This document shows, piece after piece, positions 8,845-18,204 of a stretch of DNA of 64,000 nucleotides. Under the pieces are notes generated by a model. It saw only the letters and a list, made by a program, of their open reading frames with translations. It ran no database searches and was not told where the DNA came from. How positions within the stretch are numbered: position 1 is the first letter of the stretch; the number at the start of each line of letters is the position of its first letter. Origin of the DNA: Haloferula helveola (lineage in GTDB: Bacteria > Verrucomicrobiota > Verrucomicrobiia > Verrucomicrobiales > Akkermansiaceae); assembly GCF_037076345.1 (NCBI RefSeq), contig NZ_AP024702.1, forward strand, positions 1,860,001 through 1,924,000, given 5' to 3'. Made by a program: the position numbers and the translations under genes.

Positions 8845-10140
8845 ATGCGCGCCACACCCGAGGCTCCCGACACCCCGCGACGCTGGCGACTGCCCGGCTG
8901 GCTCGCGCGCTACCGTGAACTCCCCCCACCCGTTCTCTGGTTCGCGGCCGGGCAGTTCATGATCAACCTGATCAACTCGACCCAGTTCCTCCTTCTGAAC
9001 CTCTTCCTCAAGGCGAGGGGCCTCGACGATCCGACCATCGCCGCCCTCGGCTCCCACCGTTTCGTGGCCACGCTTTTTCTCGCGCTTCCCGCCGGGCTGT
9101 GGCTGCGCGGCCGGCCGCTGAGAAAGCCGCTGCTATGGGGCTCGTTCCTTTTCCCGCTGTCCGCACTCGTGGCCATCGAGACCGTCCGCCTCGGCCACAT
9201 GCAGCTGGCCACCGTTTCGTTCCTGCTCATGGGCCTCGCCAGCCTGATGCTGAATGTCGGAAGCCTGCCGATGGCGATGCGTCTCACCCGCGGCGACCAA
9301 TCGAGCGAGGCGCTGAGCCTTCTTTTCGCGAGTTGGGCGGCGGCCAGTGTCTGCGGTGGCGTGTTTGCCTCCGTGCTCCAGACCGTCGGCACCGTGCAGC
9401 TCGGCGGAATGGAGATCCGTTTCGACGAACACGCCACGCTCCTGCTCATGACGCTGGTCGCGTTCAGCGCTCCATTTTTCTACGCCCGGCTCCCGGACCC
9501 TCCGGTGAAACGCGATCCCACACGTCACTGGCTCCACATCGAGCGCTCCGACTGGGCCGTACTCGGTCGCGCGCTGATCCCCACCCTGTGCATCGCCACC
9601 GGCGCCGGCCTCAGCATCCAGTTCCTCAATCTCTTCTTCAGCCACGTCCACGGCATGTCTCCGGCGGCCTACTCCGCGTGGGGTTCGTTGAGCAATGTCC
9701 TCGTCTTCGCCGCAGGCCTGATCGTGCCCGCGGTGAAACGCCGCTTCGGCTGGCGCGGCGCGATTCTCGGCGTGCAAGGCATCGCCGTGGCGCTGCTCGT
9801 GGCCATGGGACTGACCGAACTCGTGAAAACCCTCGCGTGGGCCCTTCCCTTCGCGATCGGCTGCTTCGTCCTCCGGCAGCCGCTGATGAGCATGGCCGGC
9901 CCGGCGACCAGCGAGCTCACGATGAGCTACGTAGGCGAGCGCAACCGGGAGCTGATCAGTGCCTGCAACGGAGCGATCTGGAGCGGCGCATGGTGGCTCG
10001 CCGCCCGCACCTTCCAGCTACTACGCACCTACGAGATCCCCTACTGGCAGGTCTTCCTCGCCACCGCCGCACTCTACTTTGTCGGCACCGTCGCCTACCT
10101 CGCCCTGATCCGCAGTATCGAACGCCGGGGAGACGGGTGA
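8845..10140 (+). CDS. Major facilitator superfamily transporter
   Basis: 431-residue membrane protein with about 12 hydrophobic segments split by a central loop (ARLPDPPVKRDPTRHWLHIERSDW). Loop 2-3 carries LPAGLWLRGRPLRKPLLWG, a degenerate MFS signature, and later segments such as PAVKRRFGWRGAILGVQGIAVALLVAMG fit MFS symmetry. The proline-rich start MRATPEAPDTPRRW is cytoplasmic. It is unrelated in detail to the carrier at 6039 and has no nearby enzyme that would suggest a substrate. It converges on a small DUF4177-like gene. Confidence 0.85.
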   Translation: MRATPEAPDTPRRWRLPGWLARYRELPPPVLWFAAGQFMINLINSTQFLLLNLFLKARGLDDPTIAALGSHRFVATLFLALPAGLWLRGRPLRKPLLWGSFLFPLSALVAIETVRLGHMQLATVSFLLMGLASLMLNVGSLPMAMRLTRGDQSSEALSLLFASWAAASVCGGVFASVLQTVGTVQLGGMEIRFDEHATLLLMTLVAFSAPFFYARLPDPPVKRDPTRHWLHIERSDWAVLGRALIPTLCIATGAGLSIQFLNLFFSHVHGMSPAAYSAWGSLSNVLVFAAGLIVPAVKRRFGWRGAILGVQGIAVALLVAMGLTELVKTLAWALPFAIGCFVLRQPLMSMAGPATSELTMSYVGERNRELISACNGAIWSGAWWLAARTFQLLRTYEIPYWQVFLATAALYFVGTVAYLALIRSIERRGDG

Positions 10141-10191
10141 GCGCCATCGGCCGGAGCCGCGCCATGCTTACGCGCAGCTTCCCGCAAGGGG

Positions 10192-10452
10192 TCACCTCTG
10201 CGGCCGCTTGAAGACCCAGACGCTGCGCGTTTCGTCGAAGAGACACAGCTCCCAGCCGTCGGCGCCAAGACGGTTGAGTTCCCTCTCAAAGGCGGTCGGG
10301 CTGCTGACCGAATTGCGGAGAGTCGTGTACTCCCACGGCCCGGAGGGTTGGGCCGGCGCGGCGGGTTCTGGCTTCGATTGGGCGACAACCCAAGAGATCC
10401 CCGCAGTGCTGAAAAGCAACACGGCGGCGGCGGACATGACCTTGTTTTTCAT
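10192..10452 (-). CDS. Small exported DUF4177-like protein
   Basis: 86 residues. The N-terminus (MKNKVMSAAAVLLFSTAGISWVVAQ) is a signal peptide or anchor. The rest, PWEYTTLRNSV...ELNRLGADGWELCLFDET...VWVFKRP, has the WEY / GxDGWEL / vFKRP pattern of DUF4177-type domains, which are small and of unknown function. It lies between a convergent MFS gene and a co-directional membrane-protein gene with a gap of about 110 bp. Confidence 0.72.
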   Translation of the reverse strand: MKNKVMSAAAVLLFSTAGISWVVAQSKPEPAAPAQPSGPWEYTTLRNSVSSPTAFERELNRLGADGWELCLFDETRSVWVFKRPQR

Positions 10453-10564
10453 GATGGTGGATGAGACGACTTGAATCGACCGTTCCCGCTAGCAGTTCGT
10501 CCTCGGCAACTCCAGTCCGAAGCAACGGGTACTCCTGACCCACGTGGAATCCGCACAGCCGACT

Positions 10565-11551
10565 TTACGCGCTGGCTTGGAGTCCGCCTGCGGGTTCCGC
10601 CGATGACGCGTGGCCCGTGCCGCCATCGGAGGACGAACGGCGGCGATTACCTGCCCCATCCGAGGAGCGGACCTTCCGGCGCCAAGCGAAGAAGAGGAAG
10701 GCGGGAATCGCGGCGTGGGGTAGCCGCTGGAAGGTTTCGTGGAGGAAGACATCGGCACCCCAGTAGGGAGCGAGCAGTGACATGCCGGCGACGGGTCGGG
10801 CGGCAGCGGTCAGGAGACCCCAGAGGCAGGCGTAGGCGAGCGCGGGTTTGCGCAGCACGGGGATCAGGCAGGCCACGCAGATGACGAAATCGAGGAGGCC
10901 GACGATGCGCAGGAAGGTCACCGTTCCCCGCTCATCGAGTTGGAGAATCGCGTGAGTCATGCTCAGGAACGAACCGGGAATCTGAAACACACCCGCGGCA
11001 AAGAGTCCGTGTGAGATGAACACCGCCCAAAGAGCGACGATGGCTGTGACAAGTACTGCCGGAGACCGCGGGCCGCGAAAGATCGCGAGGCTGAGAAGGA
11101 TCGGGCAACCGATCTGGCCCGCTTGTTCGATCCACAGGACACCGGACCGGTCATGGACCGCGATGCCGGCCGCGGTGAGACAAAGGACGAAGCTTCCGAG
11201 CCAAAGGAGGACGTGCGGGAATCGTCGGCGCCCGCTCACGAAAACCGCGGCAAGGGCGACGAGTCCGAAGAAGACGCCGATGATCCGCGAAAGGAGAAGA
11301 ATGCGCTCCTCGGTCATGATCTCGTTGATCCACTCGATCCACTCGATGCCGAACATCTCGACGAACCCGAAGATGTCGGGATTCAAAAGCAGCGACGCAT
11401 ACGGCCCGGACCAACGCAGATGCTGCCATGCCCAAGCGGCGAAGCAGGAAGCCGTGGCCACGCGCAGCAGAAGGACCAAGCGCCGGTCGAGAGGGTTCGG
11501 TGAAACTCCCCCGTCACTCGAATCCGCAGGCATGGCGTCGGCCGGAGAACT
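10565..11551 (-). CDS. Multi-pass membrane protein of unknown function, coupled to phosphatase gene
   Basis: About 329 residues with roughly eight hydrophobic segments and a polar, Ser/Gly-rich C-terminal tail. The start is probably the GTG at 11554, which overlaps the stop of the upstream phosphatase gene by 4 nt (GTGA), a sign of translational coupling; an ATG seven codons later is the alternative. Residues include LLLNPDIFGFVEMFGIEWIEWINEIM in an extracytoplasmic loop. I do not recognise the family. Coupling suggests it is made with the PhoD-like enzyme, but a shared function is only inferred. Confidence 0.7.
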   Translation of the reverse strand, partial: SSPADAMPADSSDGGVSPNPLDRRLVLLLRVATASCFAAWAWQHLRWSGPYASLLLNPDIFGFVEMFGIEWIEWINEIMTEERILLLSRIIGVFFGLVALAAVFVSGRRRFPHVLLWLGSFVLCLTAAGIAVHDRSGVLWIEQAGQIGCPILLSLAIFRGPRSPAVLVTAIVALWAVFISHGLFAAGVFQIPGSFLSMTHAILQLDERGTVTFLRIVGLLDFVICVACLIPVLRKPALAYACLWGLLTAAARPVAGMSLLAPYWGADVFLHETFQRLPHAAIPAFLFFAWRRKVRSSDGAGNRRRSSSDGGTGHASSAEPAGGLQASA

Positions 11552-13152
11552 CACGGCTGATGGCGGAGTTGGTCGCTCGACAAGGTCGTGGTGTGCAGAA
11601 GTTCGTTATCCAGATCGAACAGACTGCAGCTGACGGTGGCCGGCGACTTCGTCGTGTCGAAGGTCATTTTGGCGAAGCCGGGCGTCTTGTTGTAGCCATA
11701 GATCCAGGTCGACCCCTTGGCGTTCTGCGTGAGTCCGTGGACATGGACATTGGTCAGGCGCGAGCTCATGAAGTCGTGCAGAGCGTAGCCGTTCGGTCGT
11801 TCGGTCTTGCGGATGTCGAGCCGGTGCCGGTCGGCGGACAGCAGCACCACGCCGTTGATCGATTCCTTCTCGATGAAGCTGAACAACTCCTCGCGCTCGG
11901 CCGGGAAGCCGTCCCAAGTGTCGCGACTGCCGGGCTTCACGCCCGCGCTCCACGGCACCGAGGAAAGGATCACGTTGAACTCGGCCTCGGAGCCGGCCAG
12001 CGCTTCCTTCAGCCATGCCTTCTGAACCGGACCCAACATCGTGCCGCCGTGCAGGTCGCGGTAGTAGCGGCAATCGAGGAAGAAGAAACGCACCCTGGCG
12101 GTTTCGAAGTCGAACCAGCAGCCGGGTTGCTTCTCACCACCACCGTAGGACGGGTTGGCCCAGTTCTCGCGGAAGACATCCCATGATTCCCGCTTCCACG
12201 GCGGCTGGTCGATGAAGGGACCGGGCACGCAGTCGTTGAGACCGAAGTCATGGTCGTCGTAGATCGCGTAGGTCGGCGTCTGTGCGACCAAGGCGCGCCA
12301 GTCGGGCTGGCTCTGGCGGCGGTGATAGGTGTAGCGGTCGGTCAGGGTGCTCTGGATGTCGTCGATGTAGACATTGTCGCCGAGCAGGAAGAGCGCGTCC
12401 GGCTTTTGCTTCGCGATGCTCTTCCAGACCCGTTCGTTCTCCGCCGTGTATCCGGCACCTCCACCGAAGACGATGGTATAGCTGCCGGCTTGTTCCGCCG
12501 GGCCCGTGGTAGTGAATGATCCGGAGCCGGCCGGTTTCCCGTCCGAGAGGATCCTTACCTCATACTTCTGCTTCGGGGTGAGTCCGGTGAAAGCCGCGAC
12601 GCCGGTGTGGTCGCCGGCCGCTTTCGTCGTGACCGTTTCCCGAAGTGTCTTGTCGCCCGCTTTCAGCTCCACCTCAACGGATCGCGGGCCGTTGGTGCGC
12701 AGCCAGATCCTGGCGCTTCCGTCGGTGACGGCGCCGATCATCGGGCCGTGGGTCAAAACAAGCGGGTGACCGGCAGCCCACTCCGCATACCCGGGAGCGG
12801 AGCGCAGGGCTTTGCCCGCTTCCTCCGGCATCGCCGCGATGCGGCCGAAAGGAACACCTCCATCCACCGCCTTCTTCGCCTCGTCGAACGCCGTGGCGCC
12901 GTCGCCCTGCAAACTCGCCGAGAGCATCCGGACGAAGTGCACCTCGCTCTGCTCGATCGGGCTGTTCATCCGTCCCGATTTGGTGACGAGCGTCTTCGCC
13001 GCCGCGTCGTACTTCTCCTGAGCCAGTTGCCGGACCGCGTTCCTGCCGGGATCGTGCTGGGCCCGCGCTTGCCCGGCTCCGAGCAAGGCGATCGCGAGAA
13101 GCGACGGAGTTGCAAGGTGCCTCGGATGCCGGCTGCTGAAGTTTATGAACAT
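11551..13152 (-). CDS. Secreted PhoD-like alkaline phosphatase/phosphodiesterase
   Basis: 533 residues from the ATG at 13152, which starts the signal peptide (MFINFSSRHPRHLATPSLLA...GQARAQ); the frame upstream to 13404 lacks coding character. Residues ~25-120 are a helical region (NAVRQLAQEKYDAAAKTL). Next comes a PhoD N-terminal beta domain (LTHGPMIGAVTDGSARIWLRTNG), then the metallophosphatase core: DALFLLGDNVYIDD and AIYDDHDFGLND, carrying the D-x-x-Y-x-D and D-D-H-D-F metal ligands of the PhoD family, and a late SADRHRLD. It should release phosphate from mono- or diesters in the periplasm. It is followed, with overlap, by a membrane-protein gene. Confidence 0.88.
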   Translation of the reverse strand: MFINFSSRHPRHLATPSLLAIALLGAGQARAQHDPGRNAVRQLAQEKYDAAAKTLVTKSGRMNSPIEQSEVHFVRMLSASLQGDGATAFDEAKKAVDGGVPFGRIAAMPEEAGKALRSAPGYAEWAAGHPLVLTHGPMIGAVTDGSARIWLRTNGPRSVEVELKAGDKTLRETVTTKAAGDHTGVAAFTGLTPKQKYEVRILSDGKPAGSGSFTTTGPAEQAGSYTIVFGGGAGYTAENERVWKSIAKQKPDALFLLGDNVYIDDIQSTLTDRYTYHRRQSQPDWRALVAQTPTYAIYDDHDFGLNDCVPGPFIDQPPWKRESWDVFRENWANPSYGGGEKQPGCWFDFETARVRFFFLDCRYYRDLHGGTMLGPVQKAWLKEALAGSEAEFNVILSSVPWSAGVKPGSRDTWDGFPAEREELFSFIEKESINGVVLLSADRHRLDIRKTERPNGYALHDFMSSRLTNVHVHGLTQNAKGSTWIYGYNKTPGFAKMTFDTTKSPATVSCSLFDLDNELLHTTTLSSDQLRHQP

Positions 13153-13394
13153 GACACCCGCTACGCGAGTTTGCCCCCCGGGGCTGTCACCGGGAATGGC
13201 GGTTGGACCCGATCCCCTCGAGGTCCGGCGTCGGATAGCGGCATCTGATTCACCTTTCCCAAGCCGGTTCTGCCTCCCAACAGCAAATCTGGAAAAAACT
13301 TGTCGGATAGGCGGCCGCTGCGGGTGCTTACTTGATGAACGGAACGGCAAACCGGCATTGTGCCCGACCTTCCGACACCCGCCCGAGCAGATCG

Positions 13395-13976
13395 ATGCCG
13401 ACACGTCTCACATACTCTCTCCTGATCCCCTGTTTCGTGATGACTTCATGCATGGGAGGCCTCCAGTACAAGATGGACACGACGGCGTTCAAGATGATCA
13501 CCCCTGCCCCACCTTCGAGAGGACCGGTGCCGGATACCTACATTGACACGAACATGTCGATCAGCGGCATGTTTGGAGGAAAAATCAGGACCCGGAAACC
13601 TTACGCGGTCGGCTCCGACTACACCGATGAATCCTTCACACTCGAAGCGGTTGAGTTCACGAGGGTGATGGTCACCTACGGCGACGGCACGGCAGATCCC
13701 GGAGCCGCTGCGTTCAAGCTCCCGCGGCGCTTCGACGCCCGGCCGTATGAATCCTACAACAGCATGTCCGGTGGCCGCGTCGTGAAGTCGACGGTGAATT
13801 CGATCTCCGGGAAGCTCCGCGGTGTCATCACTCGCGACGAAGACTTTACGCTCCTGCTGGAGGGCACGGTGATTAAGAAGGATGGCACGAGAGAGCCCTT
13901 CAACCTCAAAGAGCGTTACGAGCCGATTCGGGACACGACCACGAGGTCATGGGCGGAGGTGATCAGCGAAGTGTGA
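13395..13976 (+). CDS. Small lipoprotein-like secreted protein, unknown function
   Basis: 193 residues from the ATG at 13395. It begins MPTRLTYSLLIPCFVMTSC, a signal peptide ending in a plausible, non-ideal lipobox (VMTSC). The mature part is polar with repeated strand-like segments (VKSTVNSISGKLRGVITRDEDFTLLLEG) and no recognised domain. The longer frame from 13332 would bury the signal sequence, so the shorter start is taken. It is divergent from the phosphatase gene and 40 bp ahead of a small membrane-protein gene. Confidence 0.68.
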   Translation: MPTRLTYSLLIPCFVMTSCMGGLQYKMDTTAFKMITPAPPSRGPVPDTYIDTNMSISGMFGGKIRTRKPYAVGSDYTDESFTLEAVEFTRVMVTYGDGTADPGAAAFKLPRRFDARPYESYNSMSGGRVVKSTVNSISGKLRGVITRDEDFTLLLEGTVIKKDGTREPFNLKERYEPIRDTTTRSWAEVISEV

Positions 13977-14016
13977 GCCCCGGAGACCGTCAAACCACCC
14001 CACGGCGCTGGCAGCA

Positions 14017-14388
14017 ATGATCAATACCTTCCTTCCTTTCGTGGGCACGGCGTTTCTGGCCGCGGCCGCATGGACGGTTTTCACCCTCAGGACCGCCCGC
14101 CCCCAGCGTCGATTCATGGGGCCGGTGGGCGCCTGGATCGGCACTGCGGTCCTGGCCGCCTTATGGCAGGCGGAAGCGATTCCATGGCTCTGGATCTTCC
14201 TAAAGGTCGTCCTCCTGGCATGGATGGCGGCGATTGTGCTCCTGATTACGGACATCGTCGTCACCTCGATTCGCAAGGACCCGTCGCGCGGTCTACGCCT
14301 GCTCTGCGCGGGGGTCAGCCTGGTTGCAAACATTGGCGCGGGGTTGGTTTTCCTCTGGATCGCCACGGTAAGTGCCGGGGGTGTTTGA
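14017..14388 (+). CDS. Small four-helix membrane protein, unknown function
   Basis: 123 residues with four hydrophobic stretches: FLPFVGTAFLAAAAWTVF, AWIGTAVLAALWQ, WLWIFLKVVLLAWMAAIVLLI and LCAGVSLVANIGAGLVFLWIA. Short basic loops (RTARPQRRF, RKDPSRGLR) separate them. No family is recognised. It follows the lipoprotein gene by 40 bp in the same direction and may be co-transcribed with it. Downstream, 14389-14641 shows no gene. Confidence 0.6.
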   Translation: MINTFLPFVGTAFLAAAAWTVFTLRTARPQRRFMGPVGAWIGTAVLAALWQAEAIPWLWIFLKVVLLAWMAAIVLLITDIVVTSIRKDPSRGLRLLCAGVSLVANIGAGLVFLWIATVSAGGV

Positions 14389-14641
14389 AAAATAGTGGTT
14401 GCCCTCACTTGCGCGCTGGTGTGCAGGCGATGCAATCGCCGACGGATACCTGTCGATCCAGACTCTTGAATCCGCGATCACGAAAACGCACTGCCCGCAG
14501 CAAGTTTTTGCCGCCAATTCCTGGCCAAGAAGTGCGATACGTTAAACCCGTAGCTATCCGGCCGGCTCCCGGCGGCACGTCCGCAGTCGGGCGAGAGGAA
14601 AACCTGGTAGAGAGGCCCGATATCGGAAGTATCCTTCCCTC

Positions 14642-15553
14642 TTGAAAACTCATATCACCCTACTCTGTGCGCTCGGCTTGGGCGTTTCGACCACTCCCGG
14701 CGCCGACAAGGCCTCGTTCGACGACAACGAAGGCAGCCAGCTCACCATTGTCGATCCCGCGGGGAAGCCGGTACTGCGCTATGAATACGCGCACAAGCTC
14801 GATGACGCCGGCAAGGTCACCTTCGACACGGCCAAGGTTTTCCATCATGTGCTCGGCCCCGGCGGCGAGCCGATCACCAAGGGCCCCGGCGGAAAGTATC
14901 CCCACCACCGCGGGATCTTCATCGGCTGGAACAAGCTGAAGCACGGTGGCAAGTCGCACGACCTGTGGCACGTTCGCAACACCACCTTGAAGCATGTCTC
15001 ATTCGTGAAGCAGGAGGCGGACGAAAAGTCTGCCACCGTGACCAGCCGCATCGACTGGATCGGGACCGAAGGAACGCCCGTGCTCGAGGAGACGCGCACG
15101 CTCACGACGCATTTCACCGACGGCGACGCCTACGCGCTGATCGACTTCATCAGCGAGTTGAAGGCGGCGCACGGTGCGGTCGAGCTCGGTGGCGATCCCG
15201 AGCATGCCGGCATTCACTTCCGGCCGAGCCAGGAAGTGGTCGCGAACAAGAGCGCCAAATACACATTCCACGGGGATGACATCTCGCCGCAGAAGAATCC
15301 CGGGCTGCCATGGGTGGCGATGACCTTCGAGGCGGGCGGCAAGACATGGACCGTGCAGCACATGAGTCATCCCGACAATCCGGACGGTTCCCGCTGGTCG
15401 GCCTATCGCGACTACGGCCGTTTCGGCGAGTTCCCTGTAATCAAGCTGGCTGACGGCGAGACCGCCACCTTGCGCTACCGGTTCCGCGTGACGGAAGGAG
15501 CGGCGCCGCAAAGGCCGAAGCTTGCCGACGCCTACAGCGCGTTTGCGAAGTAG
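14642..15553 (+). CDS. DUF6807 (PmoA-like) secreted protein
   Basis: 303 residues starting at TTG 14642; no in-frame ATG precedes it, and the TTG directly opens a signal peptide (KTHITLLCALGLGVSTTPGA). The body matches the DUF6807/PmoA-like family frequent in Planctomycetes and Verrucomicrobia: FHHVLGPGGEPITKGPGGKYPHHRGIFIGWNK, the conserved HHRGIFxGWN core, then HFRPSQEVV and WVAMTFEAGG. The family's biochemical role is not settled and the methane-oxygenase label carries no functional proof. It lies ahead of the DUF1549/1553 and DUF1501 genes in the same direction. Confidence 0.85.
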   Translation: MKTHITLLCALGLGVSTTPGADKASFDDNEGSQLTIVDPAGKPVLRYEYAHKLDDAGKVTFDTAKVFHHVLGPGGEPITKGPGGKYPHHRGIFIGWNKLKHGGKSHDLWHVRNTTLKHVSFVKQEADEKSATVTSRIDWIGTEGTPVLEETRTLTTHFTDGDAYALIDFISELKAAHGAVELGGDPEHAGIHFRPSQEVVANKSAKYTFHGDDISPQKNPGLPWVAMTFEAGGKTWTVQHMSHPDNPDGSRWSAYRDYGRFGEFPVIKLADGETATLRYRFRVTEGAAPQRPKLADAYSAFAK

Positions 15554-15666
15554 GCTGATTTCTTTGGGGGGCACCTCCATCCGAAAGGAAAGCTTCCCCC
15601 GGGCGTAGGGATTCGACAGTTTCCGAGGTCGGGCCACCCCCCGACCCACGACCTTGTCACGCGCTT

Positions 15667-18201
15667 ATGCGACTGCCGATCACTTTGCCCATTCTCATCG
15701 CCACGACCCTACCGGGTCACGCGGAGGAGAAGATTTCGTACAACCGGGACATCCGTCCGATCCTGTCGGAGAACTGCTTCGCCTGCCACGGGCCGGATAA
15801 GAACACGCGCGAGGCGAAGCTTCGGCTGGATGTGCGCGACGCCGCGATCGACAAGCAGGCGATCACCCCCGGCGACGCCGAGGACTCGGAACTGATTTTC
15901 CTGATCCACTCGGACGACGAGGATGAGATCATGCCGCCGCCGGAGTCGCACAAAACACTGACGGAGAAACAGAAGCAGCTGCTCGCGAAGTGGATCAACG
16001 AGGGTGCGGAATACGAATCCCACTGGGCCTACATCAAACCGGAGCGCCCCGCGGTTCCCAAGATGGGCGAGGAGCATCCGATCGACAACTTCATTGCCGC
16101 CGGATTGAAGGCGGAGGGACGCGAGTTTGCCGACACCGCGGACAACCCCACGCTGCTCCGCCGGCTTTCCTTCGACCTCACCGGCCTGCCACCGTCGGCC
16201 ACCGGGGTGACCGATCCGGCCAAGGCGGTCGACGACCTGATCACGTCCGAGCATTTCGGCGAACGGATGGCCGTCTACTGGCTCGATCTCGCCCGCTACG
16301 CCGACTCGGTCGGTTACCACGGCGACAACGAGCGCGACGTCAGCCCCTACCGCGACTACGTGGTGAACGCCTTCAACCAAGGCAAGCCGTACGACCGCTT
16401 CATTGTCGAGCAGCTCGCCGGTGACCTGTTGCCGGACGCGACGATGGAGTCGCGCATCGCCTCCACCTTCAACCGCGTCCAGCAGATCTCGAAAGAGGGC
16501 GGCATCCAGGATGCGGAGTACATCGCGAAGTACTACGCCGAGCGGGTGCGGGCGACGTCGGTCGCGTTTCTCGGATCGACCATGGGCTGCGCGGAGTGCC
16601 ACGACCACAAGTTCGATCCGTTCACCGCGAAGGACTTCTACGCGATGGAGGCATTCTTCGCCGACATCTTCGAGAAAGGGGCATTCAACGGTGACGGACG
16701 CTACAACGAGGGAGCGGACATCAAGAATCATCCGGGGAACGAACTCGGTCCGTGGGGACCGGTGTTGAAGATCCCGAGCGAAGAGCAAACGAAGGAGCTC
16801 GCCCGCCTGCGGGGTGAGATCGGGAAGCTCGAGAAGGAGTTCGACCGGGGCACGCCGGAGCTTGAGAAGGAGTTCGGCACGTGGCTGGTGGAAGTGCGGT
16901 CAGCCGTGAAGAAAGGCGGCAAGGATGCCCCCAAGCTTCCCAAGCCGGTCGCTGCCGCACTGGACCAGACCAAAGGCAAGGAACCGAAGGGCAAGCAGAA
17001 GGAGGCCCTGCTCAATCACTTCCGCACGCAGCATCCGGAATACGGCAAGATCCACACGCAGCTGACCCAGGTGCGGAAGGAGGAACAACAGCTCAACGCG
17101 CGTATCCCGTCGACCTTGCCGAGCGTGTCGACGACACCGCGAACGATCCGGATTCTCCCGCGTGGCGACTGGACGGACAAAAGCGGCGAGGTCGTCGAAC
17201 CCGCATTCCCGGAGTTCCTCGCTAGCGGTGAATTCGAAGCGGCGGAGTCGAGCGAGCGTCTGAGCCGCCTCGACCTCGCCGACTGGATCGCCTCACCCGA
17301 CAACCCGCTCACCGCCCGCGCCTTCGTCAACCGGGTGTGGGCACTCTTCCTCGGCACCGGGCTTTCCCGCGACCTCCAGGATCTGGGTAATCAGGGACAA
17401 TGGCCGACGCATCCGGAACTGCTCGACTGGCTGGCCGTCGACTTCGTCGAGTCCGGCTGGGATGTGAAGCACCTGGTGAAGCAGATCGTCACATCGCGCA
17501 CCTACCGCCAATCTTCGAACCCCTCCCCCGCCCTGATGGAGGCGGACCCCTACAACACGCTGTACGCCCATCAGAACGCACGACGCCTTCCGGCCGAATT
17601 CATCCGCGACAACGCCCTCGCCGTTGCCGGGCTGCTGAATCCGGCAGTCGGCGGCCCGAGCGCCCGGCCCTACCAGCCGGAAGGCTACTATGCCCAGCTC
17701 AATTTCCCGAAGCGCGAGTACCGGGCGGACACCGACGCCGGACAGTACCGCCGCGGCCTCTACATGCACTGGCAGCGGTCGTTCCTGCACCCGATGCTCG
17801 TCGCCTTCGACGCTCCGCCGCGCGAGGAGTGCACGGCCAGCCGCAGTCAGAGCAACACGCCGCTCCAAGCACTCAACCAGCTCAACGACCCGACCTTCAT
17901 CGAGGCCGCGCGGGTCTTCGCCGAGGACCTGCTGAAGAACGAGACCGGCTTCGATTCACGGCTTGAGGAAGCATTCGAACGCTTGCTCTCGCGGGCGCCG
18001 AGCGAGGAGGAAGCCGCCCTGCTGCGGTCGCTGCACGAGAAGCAACTCGATCGTTACCGGAAGACGCCCTCGGACGCCGACGCGTTGCTGGCCATCGGCA
18101 TCAAGCCGGTCGCTGCGGATGTCGACAAACCCGCGCTGGCCTCGATGACCGCCGTCACCCGCGCGCTGCTGAACCTTCACGAAACCATCACCCGCTACTG
18201 A
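15667..18201 (+). CDS. DUF1549/DUF1553 protein with planctomycete-type cytochrome c domain
   Basis: 844-residue exported protein. The signal peptide is followed by a planctomycete cytochrome c domain: SENCFACHGPD with heme-ligand motif CxxCH at residues 37-41 and the spaced IMPPPESHKTLTEKQ. The DUF1549 domain (IDNFIAAGLKAEGREFADTADNPTLLRRLSFDLTGLPP, later CAECHDHKFDPF) comes next, then a helical linker, then DUF1553 (RLDLADWIASPDNPLTARAFVNRVW ... QSNTPLQALNQLNDP). CAECH near residue 315 could attach a second heme. The pair with DUF1501 is characteristic of PVC bacteria. It is proposed to act in periplasmic oxidation, perhaps on sugars, but this is not demonstrated. Confidence 0.92.
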   Translation: MRLPITLPILIATTLPGHAEEKISYNRDIRPILSENCFACHGPDKNTREAKLRLDVRDAAIDKQAITPGDAEDSELIFLIHSDDEDEIMPPPESHKTLTEKQKQLLAKWINEGAEYESHWAYIKPERPAVPKMGEEHPIDNFIAAGLKAEGREFADTADNPTLLRRLSFDLTGLPPSATGVTDPAKAVDDLITSEHFGERMAVYWLDLARYADSVGYHGDNERDVSPYRDYVVNAFNQGKPYDRFIVEQLAGDLLPDATMESRIASTFNRVQQISKEGGIQDAEYIAKYYAERVRATSVAFLGSTMGCAECHDHKFDPFTAKDFYAMEAFFADIFEKGAFNGDGRYNEGADIKNHPGNELGPWGPVLKIPSEEQTKELARLRGEIGKLEKEFDRGTPELEKEFGTWLVEVRSAVKKGGKDAPKLPKPVAAALDQTKGKEPKGKQKEALLNHFRTQHPEYGKIHTQLTQVRKEEQQLNARIPSTLPSVSTTPRTIRILPRGDWTDKSGEVVEPAFPEFLASGEFEAAESSERLSRLDLADWIASPDNPLTARAFVNRVWALFLGTGLSRDLQDLGNQGQWPTHPELLDWLAVDFVESGWDVKHLVKQIVTSRTYRQSSNPSPALMEADPYNTLYAHQNARRLPAEFIRDNALAVAGLLNPAVGGPSARPYQPEGYYAQLNFPKREYRADTDAGQYRRGLYMHWQRSFLHPMLVAFDAPPREECTASRSQSNTPLQALNQLNDPTFIEAARVFAEDLLKNETGFDSRLEEAFERLLSRAPSEEEAALLRSLHEKQLDRYRKTPSDADALLAIGIKPVAADVDKPALASMTAVTRALLNLHETITRY

Positions 18202-18204
18202 GCC